Shown here: piece by piece, positions 52,011-60,450 of the stretch
Position numbering within the stretch: position 1 is the first letter of the stretch
Layout: every line of letters begins with the position of its first letter
From: Streptomyces griseiscabiei
Lineage (GTDB): Bacteria > Actinomycetota > Actinomycetes > Streptomycetales > Streptomycetaceae
Direction: 5' to 3'
DNA length: 64,000 nt
Assembly (NCBI RefSeq): GCF_020010925.1
Contig: NZ_JAGJBZ010000001.1
Location: 248,001-312,000, forward strand
Translations under genes and position numbers: made by a program
Notes under the pieces: generated by a model
Databases searched by the model: none
Told to the model about the DNA's origin: nothing
Seen by the model: only the letters and a program-made list of their open reading frames with translations

Positions 52011-53057
52011 TCAGAGGTCGCGTCGTACCAGATACGCCGACAACGCCCGCAGCTCGTCCCCGGCTCCGCCCTCCGGCGAGATGTCGGCCAGTGCGGTCTC
52101 GGCGGCGGCGATGTGTGTCCGTGCCTCGTCGAGCGCCGCCTGCCGGCCGCCCGCCGCCTCGATCAGCTCGGCGGTCTCCCGGGGGTCCGCCGCCCCCGAC
52201 TTCAGCAGCACGGCCAGCCGTCGCGACGCAGAGGACGGGGAGTCGAGCGCGGCCAGGACGGGGTAGGTCTTCTTGCCCTCGCGGAGGTCACCGTGCACGG
52301 GTTTGCCGGTGACGTCGGGGTCGCCCCAGATACCCAGTACGTCGTCGACGATCTGGAACGCCAGGCCGAGACGGCGGCCGACCAGATCGAGCGCCGAGAC
52401 CACGGGCGGCGGACCGCCGCCCAGCAGCGCGCCGAGCGCGGCCGCGCCACCGAGCAGCGCCCCTGTCTTGCCCTCGGCCATCGCCCGGTACTCGGCGGGC
52501 CGCACCCGCTCGGGACCGGTCCAGGGCCGTGCCGCGAACAGCAGGTCCTCCGCCTGTCCGTGCACCAGGTCGCCCAACGCCACCGACAGCACGCGTACCG
52601 CGGAGGCCCCCGCGTCGGTGGCCGCGAGCGTCTCGACGGCGAGCGCGAACAGAGCGTCGCCCGCGAGGACCGCGGGGCCCGTGCCGTATGCCTTCCAGAC
52701 GGCGGGGCGACTGCGCCGGGCGGAGTCACCGTCCATGATGTCGTCGTGCAGCAGCGAGAAGGCGTGCACCAGCTCCACCGCGACCGCCGCGGGCACCCCG
52801 GTCCGTCCGGCGGCCCCCACCGCCTCGGCCCCGAGCACGGCCAGTGCCTGCCGCACCCCCTTGCCCCCGGACGCGGCGGCGGGGGCGGGGGCGCCGCCCA
52901 CCTCGCACCAGCCGAAGGAGTACGCGGCCATCTCGGCCACCCAGGGATGCATCCGCCCGACCGCGTCCACCAGCGCCGGCCGCACCAGCTCGCGGCAGCG
53001 TTCCAGTACGAGGGGGACGTCGGTCGGCGACCGCAGCGCCGAGGGGAGCGGGGTCAC
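52011..53057 (-). CDS. Polyprenyl diphosphate synthase (GGPP/FPP-synthase family), 348 aa
   Basis: The first aspartate-rich motif is LLHDDIMDGD (Asp105, Asp106, Asp109) and the second is DDVLGIWGD (Asp238, Asp239, Asp246), the pattern of bacterial GGPP-type synthases. GKGVRQAL replaces the usual GKRxRP isopentenyl-binding motif, so Lys66 is kept but the next residue differs. The GTG start overlaps the stop of the upstream TPR gene (GTGA). It makes a C10-C20 or longer allylic diphosphate; chain length cannot be set by eye. It might feed terpene synthesis, including the 2-MIB operon about 11 kb away. Confidence 0.88.
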   Translation of the reverse strand: MTPLPSALRSPTDVPLVLERCRELVRPALVDAVGRMHPWVAEMAAYSFGWCEVGGAPAPAAASGGKGVRQALAVLGAEAVGAAGRTGVPAAVAVELVHAFSLLHDDIMDGDSARRSRPAVWKAYGTGPAVLAGDALFALAVETLAATDAGASAVRVLSVALGDLVHGQAEDLLFAARPWTGPERVRPAEYRAMAEGKTGALLGGAAALGALLGGGPPPVVSALDLVGRRLGLAFQIVDDVLGIWGDPDVTGKPVHGDLREGKKTYPVLAALDSPSSASRRLAVLLKSGAADPRETAELIEAAGGRQAALDEARTHIAAAETALADISPEGGAGDELRALSAYLVRRDL

Positions 53058-54238
53058 CGTACGGCCTCCGCCCGGACGCCGCGGTCCGTCCGCGCGTCGC
53101 CGTCCGCCGGGTCGCCGGGCCGGGTCCGCTCGCCGGGCCGGGCCGGGTCGCCGGGATCCGTCCGGTCGTGTGCGATGAGCCGGTCCTGGGCCCGCGGGCC
53201 GGATGCGTCGTCGTCCAGCAGACCGAGCTCGTCCCGTGCCCGAGCCACCATCTGCCGCGCATGCCGCAGTCCGATCCGGTCCAACTCGCGTGCCAGATCG
53301 TCCAGTTCGGCGGCCGTCTCGGCGCGGCTGCGGCCCAGCCGGGCCAGGGACTTGGCCAGCCCCAGCCTGGCCAGCGCTTCCCCGCGCGGCTCGCTCATCT
53401 CGCGGAACTCCGCGAGGGCCAGCTCGTACGTGTCCCGCGCCTCGGCATGGCGCCCCGCCCGGTAGAGCACGTTGCCCCGCATCTTGTGGTTGTAGGCCAG
53501 CGCGCTGGAGAGCCGCATCGCGCGGCACACGACCTCCGCCTCCGACAGCAGGGCGAGCGCCCGCTCGACGTCCCCGTCCCGCGCCGAGACGATGTCGGCG
53601 AGCCCGCGCAACGCCCAGGCGTGGCCGCGCCGGTCGTCGGCGCCCGCGGCTATCCCGGCCGCCTCCTCGAACATCGCGTAGGCGCTGTCGTACGACCCGC
53701 GCTGGCGGTGGATCTGCGCGATGCCCTCCAGCGCCCACACCGTGTGCCGGGCCTCCCCGCGTCGCCGGGCCTCGGCCAGCAGCTGTTCGTGGAGTTGGGC
53801 GACGGCCTCGTAGTCGCCCTGGATCCTGCCCGTCTCGGCCAGTCCCGCGAGGGAGTAGCCGCGCACGACGACATCGCCGCCCCGTTCACCGAGGTCGGCC
53901 GCCAGTCCGAGCAGCCGCCGGGCCAGGGCGAACGAGCCGCGCTGCCGGGCCAGCGTGCCGCCGCTCCACAGGGCCCAGGCCATCGCTCCCTCGTCACCCG
54001 CCGCTCTGGCCGCACGGTAGCTCGCCTTCCACGCCCGGTCGGCCTCCCCGATCTGCCCCAGCCGACGGTGCGCCTCGGCCACGGCGAGCCCGGAGCGGGC
54101 CGCCTCGCCGTGTTCCCCGGCGCGCTCCGCCTCTCTCAACTGCCGGGTGCCGGCCGCCAGCACCTCGGTCAGCGAGGAATTCACGGACAGGGTGGTCAGA
54201 GCGCCTTGGTATTCGGGCGCGAACGCCTTGCCGTACAT
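53054..54238 (-). CDS. Tetratricopeptide-repeat protein, 394 aa
   Basis: At least seven TPR-like helix pairs run from about residue 45 to 320 (AVAEAHRRLGQIGEADRAWKASYRAARAAGD, RGYSLAGLAETGRIQGDYEAVAQL, WALEGIAQIHRQRGSYDSAYAMFEEA). The last 60 residues are Asp/Arg/Pro-rich and disordered. No enzyme domain. It is translationally coupled to a prenyl synthase gene by a four-base overlap, so the two products are probably made in fixed ratio and may interact. A 12-base-arm inverted repeat lies just upstream. Confidence 0.85.
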   Translation of the reverse strand: MYGKAFAPEYQGALTTLSVNSSLTEVLAAGTRQLREAERAGEHGEAARSGLAVAEAHRRLGQIGEADRAWKASYRAARAAGDEGAMAWALWSGGTLARQRGSFALARRLLGLAADLGERGGDVVVRGYSLAGLAETGRIQGDYEAVAQLHEQLLAEARRRGEARHTVWALEGIAQIHRQRGSYDSAYAMFEEAAGIAAGADDRRGHAWALRGLADIVSARDGDVERALALLSEAEVVCRAMRLSSALAYNHKMRGNVLYRAGRHAEARDTYELALAEFREMSEPRGEALARLGLAKSLARLGRSRAETAAELDDLARELDRIGLRHARQMVARARDELGLLDDDASGPRAQDRLIAHDRTDPGDPARPGERTRPGDPADGDARTDRGVRAEAVR

Positions 54239-54257
54239 GGAACCCTTTCGATGGAGG

Positions 54258-54297
54258 CGCTCTATACACTCTGCGTATACATGACGTGTATAGAGCG
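54258..54297. promoter_or_regulatory. Large inverted repeat upstream of the TPR gene
   Basis: CGCTCTATACAC (54258-54269) and GTGTATAGAGCG (54286-54297) are perfect inverted arms; the 16-base centre contains GTATAC. TATA-type -10 boxes overlap the arms. It looks like an operator over the promoter of the TPR/prenyl synthase operon. Confidence 0.6.
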
Positions 54298-54505
54298 TGA
54301 AAATCGACGCCGCCCCCAGGAGCCGGGGCGGCGTCCGTCATCGATCAAGATGCCGTAGACGCCGGGAGGGTTGCTCGTGAGGTGTAGATCACGTCGCAAC
54401 CACCGCCGGACGGGCCTCAGTTGGGGTGTCCGCGCGCGAGGGTGACCGGGACCCCCTTCCCGGTAGGCCGGACCCCGGACGGCGGCGGCCCGACCCCGCC
54501 CCGGG

Positions 54506-54973
54506 TCAGACCGGCTCTTCGTCCAGCTTGGCGATCACGCGGTCGGAGATCTCGGTCAGGACCCGTAGCTCGGCCGGCGTGACATGGTCCATGAACAGCG
54601 CGCGCACCGCCTCGACGTGACGCGGGGCGGCCGCCTCGACGGCCGCTCGGCCGGCGTCCGTGATCACCACATAGGCCCCGCGTCCGTCCTCGGTGCACTC
54701 CTCCCGCACCACCATGCCCCGCCCGGCCATCCGGGCGATGTGGTGGGACATCCGGCTCTTCTCCCACTCCAGGGCCCGCGCCAGATCCTGGTACCGCTGA
54801 CGCCCGTCCGGCGAGTCGGTCAGATGGACGAGCACGCCGAAGTCCGCGGGGGACACCTGGGACTCCGACTGCAACTGGCGCCCCAGGCGCCCGCCGAGCC
54901 GCTCGTGCAACCGGACGAAGCCGCGCCACGCGCGCTGCTCCTCCGGTGTCAGCCATCGCACTGTGTCTCCCAT
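54506..54973 (-). CDS. MarR-family transcriptional regulator, 155 aa
   Basis: The winged helix is clear: VSPADFGVLVHLTDSPDGRQRYQDLARALEWEKSRMSHHIARMAGRGMVVREECTEDGRGAYVVITDAGR. A C-terminal dimer helix follows. No ribosome site precedes the ATG; TACACT lies six bases before it, so the mRNA may be leaderless. GTATACA-rich sequence in its promoter resembles the centre of the inverted repeat at 54258-54297, which hints that it may control the TPR operon too. Confidence 0.92.
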   Translation of the reverse strand: MGDTVRWLTPEEQRAWRGFVRLHERLGGRLGRQLQSESQVSPADFGVLVHLTDSPDGRQRYQDLARALEWEKSRMSHHIARMAGRGMVVREECTEDGRGAYVVITDAGRAAVEAAAPRHVEAVRALFMDHVTPAELRVLTEISDRVIAKLDEEPV

Positions 54974-55111
54974 GGAGAAAGTGTATACATAGTTGACATT
55001 TCATCGAATGACCGCGGCGGCTGTGCGGTCCCGCGCAGCGCCGTCGCCCCGGCGGGCCGGGGCCTGCCGGGGCGACGGGTGGGGTGACGGGTGGGGCGAC
55101 GGGCCGTCCGG

Positions 55112-56062
55112 TCAGTCCACCTGGATGCCGGAGGCGTTCTCGGCCAGCCAGGTGTCGAAGCTCTTGAGCCCCGGGTGGATCTCCCGGAGCCCGTCCAGGT
55201 CACGGGCGCCGGTGAACTCCTGGTCGAAGTCGCCGTAGTACTGGAACATGTTGGCGATCTCGTCGCCCGCCGGCACGCCGAAGGAGCGGAAGACGTCGTA
55301 GGGCACCGACTGGAAGCGCACCGGCTCGCCGATCGCGGCCCCCAGCTTCTCCGCGTACTGGGCGCCGGTCAGGTGGTCGCCCGCCAGGCCGACGGTGTGG
55401 CCGATGAAGCGCTCGCCGTTCCTGAGGATGGCGAGGGTGGTGCGGCCGATGTCGTTCACGTCCACGCCGGCCAGCAGCTTGCCGTCCTCGAAGGGCAGGG
55501 TCAGCGTCAGTACGCCGTCCTCGGCCCGCTTGGGGGCCATCATCGACAGGAAGCCCTGGAAGAAGAACGTGGTGTTCAGGTAGGTGGTCGGCACCCCGGC
55601 CCGGCGGAACAGCTCGTTGGCCTCGCCCTTGGCGTCGAAGTGCGGCACGTTGTACTTGTCCTGGAGAACGGGCATCCGTTCGTCGTCCAGCGGCAGCAGC
55701 TCGCGGGTGTCCTCCAGCGTCGACCACACCACGTGCCGGAGTCCGGCGGCCTTGGCCGCGCGGACCAGGACCTCGACCTCCTCGGTCTCCTTGGCGGCCG
55801 AGCCGTGCGCCCAGAAGTTGGTGACCAGGAAGGCTCCGTACGCACCCTCGAACGCCTGGTGCACGGACGGCTCGTCGTAGAAGTCGGCCCGTACGACCTC
55901 CGCACCGAGCCCGGCCAGCTCCTTGGCGGCGGGCGAGTCCGGGTTCCGGGTCAGCGCGCGCACGGTGAAGCCCGAGTCCGGATCGGCCAGGATCGCGCGC
56001 GCGACGCCGCCGCCCTGTGCGCCCGTGGCTCCGGTGACCGCGATGATCTTCTTGTCACTCAT
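55112..56062 (-). CDS. NmrA-like NAD(P)-binding protein, 316 aa
   Basis: The Rossmann motif is VTGATGAQGGGVARAIL; VRALTRNPDSPAAKELAGLGAEVVRADF and LRHVVWSTLEDT follow the NmrA/HSCARG pattern of atypical short-chain dehydrogenases, which often sense redox state rather than catalyse. Two GTTGATGCATCAAC-type operators lie directly upstream (56093-56134). Confidence 0.9.
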   Translation of the reverse strand: MSDKKIIAVTGATGAQGGGVARAILADPDSGFTVRALTRNPDSPAAKELAGLGAEVVRADFYDEPSVHQAFEGAYGAFLVTNFWAHGSAAKETEEVEVLVRAAKAAGLRHVVWSTLEDTRELLPLDDERMPVLQDKYNVPHFDAKGEANELFRRAGVPTTYLNTTFFFQGFLSMMAPKRAEDGVLTLTLPFEDGKLLAGVDVNDIGRTTLAILRNGERFIGHTVGLAGDHLTGAQYAEKLGAAIGEPVRFQSVPYDVFRSFGVPAGDEIANMFQYYGDFDQEFTGARDLDGLREIHPGLKSFDTWLAENASGIQVD

Positions 56063-56092
56063 GCCGGCTACCTCTGTCCAGAAGAGACAATC

Positions 56093-56134
56093 GTTGATGC
56101 ATCAACAAAAGCGCATTGTGGTTGATGCGTCAAC
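56093..56134. promoter_or_regulatory. Twin palindromic operator upstream of the NmrA gene
   Basis: GTTGATGCATCAAC (56093-56106) is a perfect 14-base palindrome; GTTGATGCGTCAAC (56121-56134) differs by one base. They are 28 bases apart. The arms resemble MarR-family sites. Confidence 0.75.
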
Positions 56135-56159
56135 CATCAGAATCGGTCGACCGCACCGG

Positions 56160-57056
56160 TCACCTGCGGGCCTTCTCGACCAGTTCGCGTACGGCGGGGG
56201 CCACGTCCTCGCCGAACCGCTGGATGCCGGTGGGGTCGTCGCCGGCCAGGACGTAGCCGGTCACGCCGTGCTCCAGGGTGATCTCGGCGAGTTGCTCGGC
56301 CCACTGGGTGAGCGGACCCCTCAGGACCGGAGAACCGTCAGGGGTGAAGTGGCCGCCGATGTTCAGCAGTCGGCGGATGGAGGCGGGGTCGCGCCCCGCC
56401 GCACGGGCACCCTCGTCGATGTGCCGTCCGGCTTCGGCGAGCCCCGCGAGCCCGCCGTCGAGGTAGCTCAGGCTGGGCACCCACCCGTCGGCCACGCGGC
56501 CGACGAGCCTGAGAATGCGCGGCCGGTAGGCACCGACCCAGATGCCGATGTCATGGGCGGGCGCGGGTCCGCGCTTGGCACCCGAGACCTGGTAGTGGGC
56601 GCCGTCCATCCGGACCCCGCCACGGGTTCCGGTGTCCCAGATCTCACGGATGACGGTGATGGCCTCCTCAAGGGCGTCGATGGACTCACCAGGGCTCAGC
56701 CGCCCACCGCCGATCGCCTCGATCGCCTCCCAGAACCCGCCCGCGCCCAGCGCCAGTTCGACGCGTCCGCCGCTCAGCAGGTCCAGGCTTGCGGCACTCC
56801 GGGCGATCACGACGGGCTGACGCATCGGCAGGTTCATCACATTGGGCGCCAGCCTGATCCGGCTGGTCGCCGCGGCCAGGTAGGAGATCAGCGTCCAGGA
56901 GTCCAGCAGGCGCGGCTGGTAGGGGTGGTCCTGAAAGGTGGCGAGGTCGAGCCCGGCCCGCTCGGACAGCCGGGTGAGTGACACCACCTGCTCGACGTTG
57001 TCGGCGCTCGGCGTGATGAAGCTGCCGAAGAGCAACTCGTGCGGTTGTTGGGTCAT
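56160..57056 (-). CDS. LLM-class flavin (F420)-dependent oxidoreductase, 298 aa
   Basis: LLFGSFITPSADNVEQVVSLTRLSERAGLDLATFQDHPYQPRLLDSWTL, TSRIRLAPNVMNLPMRQPVVIARSAASLDLLSGGRVELALGAG and GIWVGAYRPRILRLVGRVADGWVPS are standard luciferase-like monooxygenase signatures, closest to F420-dependent members. The start at 57056 (MTQQPHE) is chosen; the longer frame is Gly/Arg-rich. Substrate unknown. The NmrA gene follows on the same strand after about 100 bases with its own operators. Confidence 0.9.
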   Translation of the reverse strand: MTQQPHELLFGSFITPSADNVEQVVSLTRLSERAGLDLATFQDHPYQPRLLDSWTLISYLAAATSRIRLAPNVMNLPMRQPVVIARSAASLDLLSGGRVELALGAGGFWEAIEAIGGGRLSPGESIDALEEAITVIREIWDTGTRGGVRMDGAHYQVSGAKRGPAPAHDIGIWVGAYRPRILRLVGRVADGWVPSLSYLDGGLAGLAEAGRHIDEGARAAGRDPASIRRLLNIGGHFTPDGSPVLRGPLTQWAEQLAEITLEHGVTGYVLAGDDPTGIQRFGEDVAPAVRELVEKARR

Positions 57057-57126
57057 GTCCGACGACCTCTCTCCATGGCCCGGGCCAAGGCCGATGCCGA
57101 TGCCGAGACCGGAGCGCTCATCACCT

Positions 57127-57142
57127 GACGTGACAACACGTC
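57127..57142. promoter_or_regulatory. Palindrome upstream of the LLM gene
   Basis: GACGTG-ACAA-CACGTC is a perfect six-base-arm inverted repeat 70 bases upstream of the LLM start. Possible repressor site. Confidence 0.45.
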
Positions 57143-57306
57143 CCTGGCGCAGGAACATTCCATCGAAGGGGACGACCGGCCACGGGCGGCTTCATCGGCA
57201 CGGACATGGACGCCGACGCATCCTCCGCACCCGGCCCGGACCGGGTCCTCGACGCCGTGGCCGCCCACCTCGTCCGGTCGCCTCGTCCGGCCGCTTCGTC
57301 CGGCCG

Positions 57307-57438
57307 TCACCGTGCGAGGGACGTGACGCCGCCCACCACGATCACCGGGTGTCGTGCCGGGTCGGGCGTGAGCAGCAGTTCCTCCATGTGCTGCCGGGAC
57401 AGGCTGACGCAGCCGTGGGTGGGTCCCCCGTGGTCGAC
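57307..57438 (-). pseudogene. 3' fragment of an L,D-transpeptidase (YkuD) gene
   Basis: The minus frame reads VDHGGPTHGCVSLSRQHMEELL and ends with a stop at 57307. HGCVSLS carries the catalytic Cys of L,D-transpeptidases. Only about 44 residues remain; upstream the frame is open but unrelated, and a histidine-kinase remnant begins on the other strand. Confidence 0.6.
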
Positions 57439-57446
57439 ACCGGGAG

Positions 57447-57940
57447 CCGCTGGCCGCGGACGACTTGATCCGCCAGGCCGCCGCCGCGCCCAAGGTGGCG
57501 CCGACGCCGCGGACATACGGCTGCGGGCCGAGGCCGACCCCGGACTCCGGATGGACGCCGACCCGGTGCGTATGCGGCAGGTCCTGGGCAACCTCGTCTC
57601 CAACGCGCTGCGGCACACCCCCGCGCGGGGCACGGTCACGCTCGGCGGACAGGGGACAGCGGACAGCAGGCGGCAGACGGCGGGCGAGGCCGTTCTGGCG
57701 GTGCGCAACAGCGGGGACGGCATCGCCCGCGAGGATCTGCCCCATGGCTTCGATCGGTCCTGGCACGCCGAGAAATGCCGCAGCAGACGCACCGGCGGCA
57801 GCGGTCTCGGCCTGTCCATCGTCCGCCGGCTCGTCGAGGCCCACGGCGGAACCGTCACGGCCGACAGCACCCCCGGCGGCGGGACGGCCTTCGCCGTCCG
57901 CCTGCCCCGTACGCCCGGTCCGGAGGAATCTCGGATATGA
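57447..57940 (+). pseudogene. 3' fragment of a sensor histidine kinase gene, with a frameshift
   Basis: ADDLIRQAAAA appears in one frame and, after a shift near 57480-57510, the other frame continues ADIRLRAEADPGLRMDADPVRMRQVLGNLVSNALRHTP (N box), NSGDGIAREDLPHGFDRSW (G1/F box) and GGSGLGLSIVRRLVEAHGG (G2). The sensor, HAMP and His phosphorylation parts are absent. It cannot signal as a kinase and is probably a recombination leftover. Confidence 0.7.
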
Positions 57941-58270
57941 ATGGACGGTATGGAATTCGTCGTCTTCATGACCCTGCCCGGGCTGGTCGTCCTGCTGACC
58001 GTCGTGGCCTTCGCGGATCAGGTGCTTCTGCGGGTCGGCCGGGCGGGGCTGCTGCCCTGGCGGAACAGTGTTCGGCAGGGGCAGATATCGGCCACCGGAT
58101 TCGAGCAGCTGCATGCGAGCCTCTCACCGGGGAAGCAGGCCGAACTCAAGGAGCGGCAGTCGTCGTTGGTCATGCGGGACGACGAGGAGGACGGGACGCC
58201 GCCGAACCGGACCAGGGTGGACCTGGAGCGAGGGCGTGCGGTCGTGCGGATGCCGGAGAGCGGCCGGTAG
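57941..58270 (+). CDS. Small membrane-anchored protein, DUF6191-like, 109 aa
   Basis: One N-terminal hydrophobic helix (FVVFMTLPGLVVLLTVVAFADQVLL) is followed by a conserved-looking soluble part (WRNSVRQGQISATGFEQLHASLSPGKQAELKERQ), which I recall from the Streptomyces DUF6191 family. GGAGGA lies 13 bases before the ATG; ATG 57950 is an alternative start. Function unknown. Confidence 0.75.
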   Translation: MDGMEFVVFMTLPGLVVLLTVVAFADQVLLRVGRAGLLPWRNSVRQGQISATGFEQLHASLSPGKQAELKERQSSLVMRDDEEDGTPPNRTRVDLERGRAVVRMPESGR

Positions 58271-58320
58271 GACGGTCTCCGGCATCCACCTGGTCCGAGG
58301 GCCGCGCGAGGTGCTGTCGG

Positions 58321-58875
58321 TCAGGGTGAGGACGTCGCCGTCGGTGGGGACCAGACGCCGAGCCACTGCTCGGCGTCGTACGCCTCGAACCGTTCCAGTT
58401 CGGTGAACCCGAGCCTCGCCGCCAGGCGCATCGAACGGGCGTTGGCGGTCTGGGTGTAGAGCACGACCGGCTCACCGGGCAGCGCGTCGGCGAACCAGGC
58501 GAGGGCCGCGGCACAGGCCTCGCCGGCGTATCCGTGTCCCCAGGTCCGTGGCAGGAACAGATAGCCGAGTTCGGTGTTCCCGGCCTCCCGACGGCGGTTC
58601 CCCTCGCGCTCGGGATCGTGCGGGTCGAGCTGGATCGTGCCGATGGCGGCGCCGTCGAGTTCGACGACGAAGAAGCCGGGGCGCTGCCCGGGGACCTCGG
58701 GCACCGTGCGTTCCAGTTCGGCGCGCGGTCGGGGGCCGCCGAGGTAAGTACCCACCTCCGGCGAGGCGTTCAGGTCGACGACCGTCGCACGGTCCCGGGC
58801 CTCGGACGGGCGGAGTACGAGCCGCTCGGTCCTGATCGGGGCGGACGGCCAGGCGAGGGGTCTGAGGTCGGTCAT
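58321..58875 (-). CDS. GNAT-family N-acetyltransferase (RimJ/RimL-like), 184 aa
   Basis: IRTERLVLRPSEARDRATVVDLN at the start and NTELGYLFLPRTWGHGYAGEACAAALAWFAD with LYTQTANARSMRLAARLGFTELERF are characteristic of RimJ/RimL-type acetyltransferases. The ATG at 58875 follows GGACGG. Substrate unknown. Confidence 0.9.
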   Translation of the reverse strand: MTDLRPLAWPSAPIRTERLVLRPSEARDRATVVDLNASPEVGTYLGGPRPRAELERTVPEVPGQRPGFFVVELDGAAIGTIQLDPHDPEREGNRRREAGNTELGYLFLPRTWGHGYAGEACAAALAWFADALPGEPVVLYTQTANARSMRLAARLGFTELERFEAYDAEQWLGVWSPPTATSSP

Positions 58876-58907
58876 GCCGTCCAACCCTACGGCTGTCCCG
58901 CGCGGAG

Positions 58908-59831
58908 TCAGGTCGTCCGTGGGCGGGTCCGTTTCACCTCGCCGTCGATGGCCCAGGCGTCGGCGACCGGCCCCAGGTGCCCGAGCTTGTCGGGGTTGAT
59001 CACCGACCGGATGGCCTGGATCCGCCCGTCGAGCATGTCGAGGGCCAGGGTATGGAGGATCTTGCCGTCCCGGTCGCGGAAGAGGGCGCCGGGCTGGCCG
59101 TTGACCTCATGCTGTTCGAACGTCACGTCGATCCGGGCCATCCGCGGGAAGACGGCGGCCAGCAGCCGGGCCACATTGTCGGCGCCGCTGACGGCCCGGG
59201 CCAGCTGCGGGGCCTTGCCACCGCCGTCCCCGACCAACTGAACGTCGGCGGCGAGCAGATCCCGCAGCCCGGAGACGTCGCCTTCGCGCAGGGCGTCGAA
59301 GAACCGCGCCGCCAGTTCCTGCCGCTCCTGTCGGTCCGCCTCGAACCGTGGCCGGCCCGCCTTCATGTGCCGCCGTGCCCGCACCAGCAACTGCCGGCAG
59401 GCCGCCTCCGAACGTCCCACCGCCGAGGCGATGTCGTCGAACCCGAAGCCGAACACCTCCCGCAGCACGAACACCGACCGCTCCAGCGGGCTGAGCCGCT
59501 CCAGAAGCAGCAGCGCCGCCATGGACACCGAGTCGGCCAGCTCCGCCGAGCGCGCCGGATCCTGGTACGGATCGCTCAGCAGTGGCTCGGGGAACCACGG
59601 GCCCACGTACTCCTCCCGCCGCACCCGCGCGGAACGCAGCACGTCGATCGCGATCCGCGTCACCGTGGCGGACAGAAACGCCTTGACCGACCTGGGAACG
59701 GTCGTCGAGCCGTCGAAACGCAGCCATGTCTCCTGCACCGCGTCCTCGGCCTCGCTCACGCTGCCCAGCATCCGGTAGGCGATCGAGAACAGCAGGGGCC
59801 GTAGCTCCTCGAACTCCTCCACCTTGTTCAC
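58908..59831 (-). CDS. ECF41-type RNA polymerase sigma factor with C-terminal SnoaL-like domain, 307 aa
   Basis: Sigma region 2 is LRPLLFSIAYRMLGSVSEAEDAVQETWLRF; region 4 is LSPLERSVFVLREVFGFGFDDIASAVGRSEAACRQLLVRARRHM. An extra C-terminal NTF2/SnoaL-like domain (about 185-295), normal for ECF41, regulates activity in place of an anti-sigma factor. The GTG at 59831 follows GGAGGA. It is divergent from a DoxX gene, the usual kind of ECF41 target, and both genes have TGTCACA-N16-CGTC promoters. Confidence 0.93.
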   Translation of the reverse strand: MNKVEEFEELRPLLFSIAYRMLGSVSEAEDAVQETWLRFDGSTTVPRSVKAFLSATVTRIAIDVLRSARVRREEYVGPWFPEPLLSDPYQDPARSAELADSVSMAALLLLERLSPLERSVFVLREVFGFGFDDIASAVGRSEAACRQLLVRARRHMKAGRPRFEADRQERQELAARFFDALREGDVSGLRDLLAADVQLVGDGGGKAPQLARAVSGADNVARLLAAVFPRMARIDVTFEQHEVNGQPGALFRDRDGKILHTLALDMLDGRIQAIRSVINPDKLGHLGPVADAWAIDGEVKRTRPRTT

Positions 59832-59870
59832 GTCGCGTCCTCCTTGCTCGGACCTCACCGGTGTCCACTC

Positions 59871-59983
59871 CCCCTGGGACGAGACGGGCAGGCGCCCTGT
59901 GACACGGGCGCGGGAGATCCGCGTCCGCACGCACTCGGATGTTCGCAGGTGTCACAGGCGGAGCGGCCGTCTCGTCCCAGGGG
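59871..59983. promoter_or_regulatory. Mirror-image ECF41-type promoters within an inverted repeat
   Basis: Toward doxX: TGTCACA (59950-59956), 16 bases, CGTC (59973-59976). Toward the sigma gene, on the minus strand: TGTCACA (59904-59898), 16 bases, CGTC (59881-59878). The outer arms CCCCTGGGACGAGACGG (59871-59887) and CCGTCTCGTCCCAGGGG (59967-59983) are perfect inverted repeats. Confidence 0.82.
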
Positions 59984-60010
59984 AGCAGGCAATCCCCGAC
60001 CAAGGAGCCG

Positions 60011-60400
60011 ATGATGGACCTCGCCCTCTGGATCGTCGCCGGACTGTTGGCCGCCGTCTGTCTGATCGGCAGCTCCAAGATGTTCGTGCCCAAGGAGAAA
60101 CTGGCCGCCTCGGGCGGCAGCGCCACCCGATGGGTCGAGGACTTCGATCCCCGTGCGCTCAGGGCCGTCGGCGCGGTCGAACTCCTGGCCGCGGCGGGCC
60201 TGATCCTGCCCGCCGTGCTCGGTGTCGCGCCGGTTCTCGTGCCGCTGGCCGCCGGCGGACTGGTGTTGTTGTTCACCGGCGCGCTGACCATGCGTCTTCG
60301 CCGTGGCGAGAGAGCGACCGTCACCGGCGATCTGGTCTACCTCGTCCTGGCTCTCTTCCTGGTGTGGGGCCGCTTGGGCCCCGAGTCCTTCACCGGATGA
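60011..60400 (+). CDS. DoxX-family membrane protein, 129 aa
   Basis: Four hydrophobic helices with IVAGLLAAVCLIGSSKMFVPKEKL, LRAVGAVELLAAAGLILP and DLVYLVLALFLVWGR fit the DoxX family. AAGGAG precedes the ATG pair at 60011/60014. Such genes are frequent ECF41 targets and are linked to redox or thiol stress. The upstream promoter fits the ECF41 consensus. Confidence 0.88.
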   Translation: MMDLALWIVAGLLAAVCLIGSSKMFVPKEKLAASGGSATRWVEDFDPRALRAVGAVELLAAAGLILPAVLGVAPVLVPLAAGGLVLLFTGALTMRLRRGERATVTGDLVYLVLALFLVWGRLGPESFTG

Positions 60401-60450
60401 CCCGCCGGGCCCGCGTGAGCCCGTCGCCGGGGCGCCGTCCGTCGCCGGCG

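Noticed and set aside
57206..57446. Upstream extension of the histidine-kinase frame
   Set aside because: It overlaps the L,D-transpeptidase fragment on the other strand and shows no kinase features.
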